A stretch of DNA of 8,051 nucleotides from RGIG3513 sp045658985 (GTDB lineage Bacteria > Bacillota > Clostridia > Oscillospirales > Butyricicoccaceae): contig JAZOWC010000064.1 of the NCBI GenBank assembly GCA_045658985.1, positions 1-8,051 of the forward strand. The letters run 5' to 3'. Below the pieces are notes generated by a model. It was not told the DNA's origin. It searched no databases and worked only from the letters and a program-made list of their open reading frames with translations. Both the position numbers and the translations under genes were made by a program. Below, piece by piece: positions 6,176-8,051 of the stretch (position 1 is the first letter of the stretch; every line of letters starts with the position of its first letter).

Positions 6176-7345
6176 ATGGATATCATCAAGATCCAATCCC
6201 TGCTCAGAGACAGTCAGCTTGACGGCTGGCTGTTTTCCGATTACCACGGTCACGATTTTATCAGCCGACAGTTTTTGCAGCTGGGTGATCGGTTCTGCAC
6301 CCGCAGGATGTTTTATTATATCCACGCCCGGGGCGAGCCCGTCAAAGTCCTCTCGGCCATCGAGCCGCTGCTGCTCGACCACCTGCCGGGACGCAAGCTG
6401 CTCTACCGCGGCATCCGCGGGCAGAAGGACACCCTTGCCAAAATCCTCACCCCCGGCGCCCGTATAGCCTGCCAGTATTCACCCGGCGGCAACGTGCCCA
6501 CCGTCTGCTCTATGGACGGCGGCCTGCTGGAGTACCTGCGTACCTTTGGTGTTGAGCTTGTGTCCTCCGCCGACCTGATGCAGTATTTCGGCGCCGTGTT
6601 GACCGACGCGCAGATCGACAGCCACCGCCGCGCAGGTGAGATAGTCCACCGCATACTGGGCGAAACCTTCCGCTACATCCGTGCCTGCGTGGATGCAGGG
6701 GAGTATCTGGACGAATATATGCTCCTGCAAAAAATGCAGCAGCTCATAGCCGCCGAGCCTATCCATATGGACGGCCCTCCTTTCTTCGGTGTGGACGATC
6801 ACGCCTGCGACCCCGGCTACGAGCCCGAGGAGCAGGGGAGCTATCCCATCCGCGAAGGCAGCCGCCTCATCATCGACTTTGCTGCCCGCCTCAAAGGCGA
6901 AGACACCGTATACTACGATATTTCCTGGTGTATGAACGTTGGCGCAGCCATTGATCCCGAGTACAAGCGCCTGTTCGACACGGTCAACGACGCAAGATGC
7001 ATGGTGCTGGGTATGATCCAAAGTCACCTTGACGCAGACAAGCCCATCCGCGGCTGTGACGTTGACAGAGCCGTGCAGGAGTTCTTTGCCGCCCGCGGTC
7101 TGTCAGAATACCTGATGCACCGCACGGGACACAACATCGGCCATCGCTGCCACGGCGTTGGTGCAAATCTGGATGATTTTGAGACCCACGACGTGCGCAC
7201 GCTTCTGCCCGGAACCATGTTCTCGGTAGAACCCGGCGTGTATACCGAAAAGTACGGCGTAAGACTGGAGTACGACGTGCACATCACACCCGACAAAAAA
7301 CTCCGCATCTACGGCCCCATCCAAAACGAAATACTTGTGATATAA
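6176..7345 (+). CDS. M24-family metallopeptidase (Xaa-Pro aminopeptidase-like)
   Basis: A 389-residue predicted cytoplasmic pita-bread-fold enzyme of the M24 family, which removes N-terminal residues before proline in aminopeptidase P members. Residues 1-140 form a creatinase-type N-terminal domain and about 145-385 the catalytic domain. All five expected metal ligands are visible: Asp234 in LIIDFAA, Asp248 in VYYDISW, His319 in RTGHNIGH, Glu352 in FSVEPGVY and Glu365 in VRLEYDVHI. The two aspartates are 14 apart instead of the more common 11, which I associate with a subgroup having a VYYDITW-like motif. The ATG is only three bases after the S component stop with no strong ribosome site of its own, so translation is probably coupled. 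Why a peptidase shares an operon with a vitamin transporter is unclear, and the exact substrate is unproven. Confidence 0.87.
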   Translation: MDIIKIQSLLRDSQLDGWLFSDYHGHDFISRQFLQLGDRFCTRRMFYYIHARGEPVKVLSAIEPLLLDHLPGRKLLYRGIRGQKDTLAKILTPGARIACQYSPGGNVPTVCSMDGGLLEYLRTFGVELVSSADLMQYFGAVLTDAQIDSHRRAGEIVHRILGETFRYIRACVDAGEYLDEYMLLQKMQQLIAAEPIHMDGPPFFGVDDHACDPGYEPEEQGSYPIREGSRLIIDFAARLKGEDTVYYDISWCMNVGAAIDPEYKRLFDTVNDARCMVLGMIQSHLDADKPIRGCDVDRAVQEFFAARGLSEYLMHRTGHNIGHRCHGVGANLDDFETHDVRTLLPGTMFSVEPGVYTEKYGVRLEYDVHITPDKKLRIYGPIQNEILVI

Positions 7346-7362
7346 AAGCAAAAAGGTGCCAC

Positions 7363-7392
7363 ATGCGTACCTGCCGCAGCGCAGGTACGCAT
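7363..7392. repeat. Perfect 12-bp hairpin
   Basis: ATGCGTACCTGC (7363-7374) pairs with GCAGGTACGCAT (7381-7392) around a six-base loop. It begins 18 bp after the peptidase stop but lacks a T tract, so it is a poor intrinsic terminator by itself. It could protect a 3' end or serve as the left structural unit of the mosaic element. Confidence 0.8.
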
Positions 7393-7570
7393 CGATATAA
7401 ATCCGCAAATGCGGATTTTCGATATACGCTGACGCGTTCGATATATTGCTGATGGCAACTATGTACCATCAGCAACTCGATATGCTCACTGCGTGAGCGC
7501 GGATTTATATCATATCGAGTTTGAGCGTAGCGAAAACATATCGAGCCGAGCGGAGCGACGGCATATCGAC
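7393..7570. repeat. Mosaic array of small hairpins separated by a CGATAT/ATATCG linker
   Basis: The hexamer CGATAT occurs at 7393, 7420, 7439 and 7478, then in inverted form ATATCG at 7512, 7538 and 7563. Between successive linkers lie different small inverted repeats: AAATCCGC/GCGGATTT (7399-7418), ACGC/GCGT (7426-7437), TTGCTGATGG/CCATCAGCAA (7446-7475) and GCTCAC/GTGAGC (7484-7498). After the orientation switch come two related 25-26 bp units (7511-7536 and 7537-7561) sharing CATATCGAG and GAGCG-AGCGA. In addition, 7394-7406 is the exact reverse complement of 7499-7511. No coding frame explains the pattern. Confidence 0.75.
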
Positions 7571-7583
7571 AAAAATAAAAATA

Positions 7584-7603
7584 GCTTTTGCGCGCACAAA
7601 AGC
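7584..7603. repeat. Short 7-bp inverted repeat
   Basis: GCTTTTG (7584-7590) pairs with CAAAAGC (7597-7603) around CGCGCA. It lies between the linker array and the strong terminator and looks like another small stem of the same structured region. Confidence 0.6.
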
Positions 7604-7621
7604 AGTGCCTATAAAGAAAAC

Positions 7622-7657
7622 AGGACGAAGAATCTTAACAATTCTTCGTCCTTTTTT
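7622..7657 (+). terminator. Strong intrinsic terminator within the intergenic element
   Basis: AGGACGAAGAAT (7622-7633) pairs perfectly with ATTCTTCGTCCT (7641-7652) around a seven-base loop and is followed by six T residues (7652-7657). It is 277 bp after the peptidase stop and is the first good rightward terminator there, so transcripts of the S component-peptidase operon may extend through the hairpin array. The A-rich flank on the left gives some T-rich sequence for leftward termination too. Confidence 0.85.
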
Positions 7658-7759
7658 CTGTCGGTAGGTATTGTTCCATTGGATACTGCTCTGTCGCATG
7701 CACCCACACGGCACCTTTTTTGTTACTTTTTTGTAATCGCATTTTGGAAAATTGTATTG

Positions 7760-7765
7760 TATAAT
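7760..7765 (+). promoter_or_regulatory. Probable -10 of the lipoprotein promoter
   Basis: A perfect TATAAT lies 42 bp before the lipoprotein start codon, just outside the right inverted repeat. No good -35 is found at 16-18 bp (the position reads TCGCAT at 17 bp), so the promoter may need an activator or the hexamer may be chance in AT-rich DNA. Confidence 0.45.
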
Positions 7766-7807
7766 GCAAGCATAAGAACCCGCCCCACCTAAAGAAAGGA
7801 GCAAAAA

Positions 7808-8051
7808 ATGAAAAAGAGCCTGTATATTCTGTTAGCCGCAACGTTGTGTCTGCTGATATTCTGCGCCGCCTGCGGCGAGAGCAAACAGCCGAGCAGCGAC
7901 GATATAACCCCACCCGACGGTACGCAGGATATAACCCCCGATAACACTCAAAACGTGACCCCGCCCGACACTACCGTGGATAACAACAAGACCCCGGACA
8001 CCCCGACACCACCCGCACAGGATGATCCCACACCACCCGTTCAGGACGATC
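7808..8051 (+). CDS. Lipoprotein with Pro/Thr/Asp-rich linker, N-terminal part (3' end outside window)
   Basis: ATG 7808 follows AAAGGAG with a six-base gap, and the frame stays open to the window end (81 full codons). The N-terminus is a type II signal peptide: MKKSLYILLAAT, a hydrophobic core to about residue 18, then C-A-A-C with Cys22 as the likely lipid-modified residue. Position -3 is Cys19 rather than the usual Leu, a mild departure from the lipobox. After Cys22 comes a low-complexity acidic linker of about 60 residues rich in Pro, Thr, Asp and Gln, with repeated TPPD, DITP and PTPPxQDD units. Such linkers usually space an extracellular domain from the membrane. The functional domain lies beyond the window, so no function can be given. 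The Asp/Pro repeats could be prone to length variation. Confidence 0.8.
   Translation, partial: MKKSLYILLAATLCLLIFCAACGESKQPSSDDITPPDGTQDITPDNTQNVTPPDTTVDNNKTPDTPTPPAQDDPTPPVQDD

Larger units (their letters stand above)
7350..7720. repeat. Non-coding element bounded by 11-bp inverted repeats, MITE-like
   Basis: AAAAAGGTGCC (7350-7360) is the exact reverse complement of GGCACCTTTTT (7710-7720). A second, inner match CATGCG (7362-7367) with CGCATG (7695-7700) continues the arms after an asymmetric gap. The roughly 370 bp between them hold no credible gene but are packed with short inverted repeats. I see no convincing target-site duplication. It starts five bases after the peptidase stop, so it may instead be the structured 3' UTR of that operon. 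Treating it as one element is inference from the bounding repeats. Confidence 0.45.

Noticed and set aside
5588..6382. Open frame of 264 codons on the minus strand over the S component gene
   Set aside because: It spans a gene boundary and opposes a clear membrane protein with a strong ribosome site. The predicted product is an acidic mirror of hydrophobic codons.
7393..7570. CRISPR array
   Set aside because: The recurring part is only 6-9 bp, it occurs in both orientations, intervals vary from 19 to 39 bp, and the intervals are themselves palindromic, unlike CRISPR spacers.
7493..7913. Small open frames of 92-99 codons on both strands in and beside the hairpin array
   Set aside because: They run through inverted repeats, the terminator and the lipoprotein promoter, have no ribosome site or recognisable domain, and are best explained as chance frames in repeat DNA.

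Overview
The window looks like a chromosomal segment of a Ruminococcus-like, low-oxygen Firmicute (Clostridia, Oscillospiraceae type). This is inferred from strong Shine-Dalgarno sites, GC-leaning codon use in housekeeping genes over AT-rich intergenic DNA, an ECF-type vitamin transporter component, and an OhrR-type MarR protein closest in motif to Bacillus/Clostridia members. No mobilisation gene, phage gene or CRISPR array is visible.

Layout. (1) 1-1622, rightward: the 3' end of ilvD (branched-chain amino acid synthesis), then a DUF815-type AAA+ ATPase 18 bp downstream, closed by a perfect 16-bp hairpin terminator. (2) 1659-2279, rightward: an XRE-type regulator with a four-helix membrane tail. 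(3) 2271-3650, rightward: a near-consensus promoter, a LarA-family (nickel-pincer racemase) gene and a terminator. (4) 3656-4542, leftward: an OhrR-like MarR repressor followed by a small ABM-fold monooxygenase, with a terminator back to back with that of larA and a palindrome upstream of the promoter. (5) 4576-7345: a divergent pair, pyridoxal/pyridoxamine kinase leftward and an ECF S component plus an M24 metallopeptidase rightward. The 220-bp region between them carries three copies of ATGTGGTCA, which resemble PdxR/MocR operators. (6) 7346-7807: 462 bp with no credible gene. It is bounded by 11-bp inverted repeats and filled with short hairpins joined by a recurring TCGATAT/ATATCGA linker, plus a strong terminator. 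(7) 7808-end: the start of a lipoprotein with a Pro/Thr/Asp-rich linker, cut by the window edge.

How the genes may work together. The best-supported unit is vitamin B6 salvage: the S component would import a B6 vitamer, the kinase would trap it by phosphorylation, and shared operators between them suggest control by a PLP-sensing MocR protein encoded elsewhere. The MarR-ABM pair looks like a small redox- or electrophile-responsive operon. LarA needs a nickel-pincer cofactor whose synthesis genes are not in the window. The most unusual structure is the mosaic hairpin element at 7350-7720; it may be a non-autonomous repeat family or a structured transcript.
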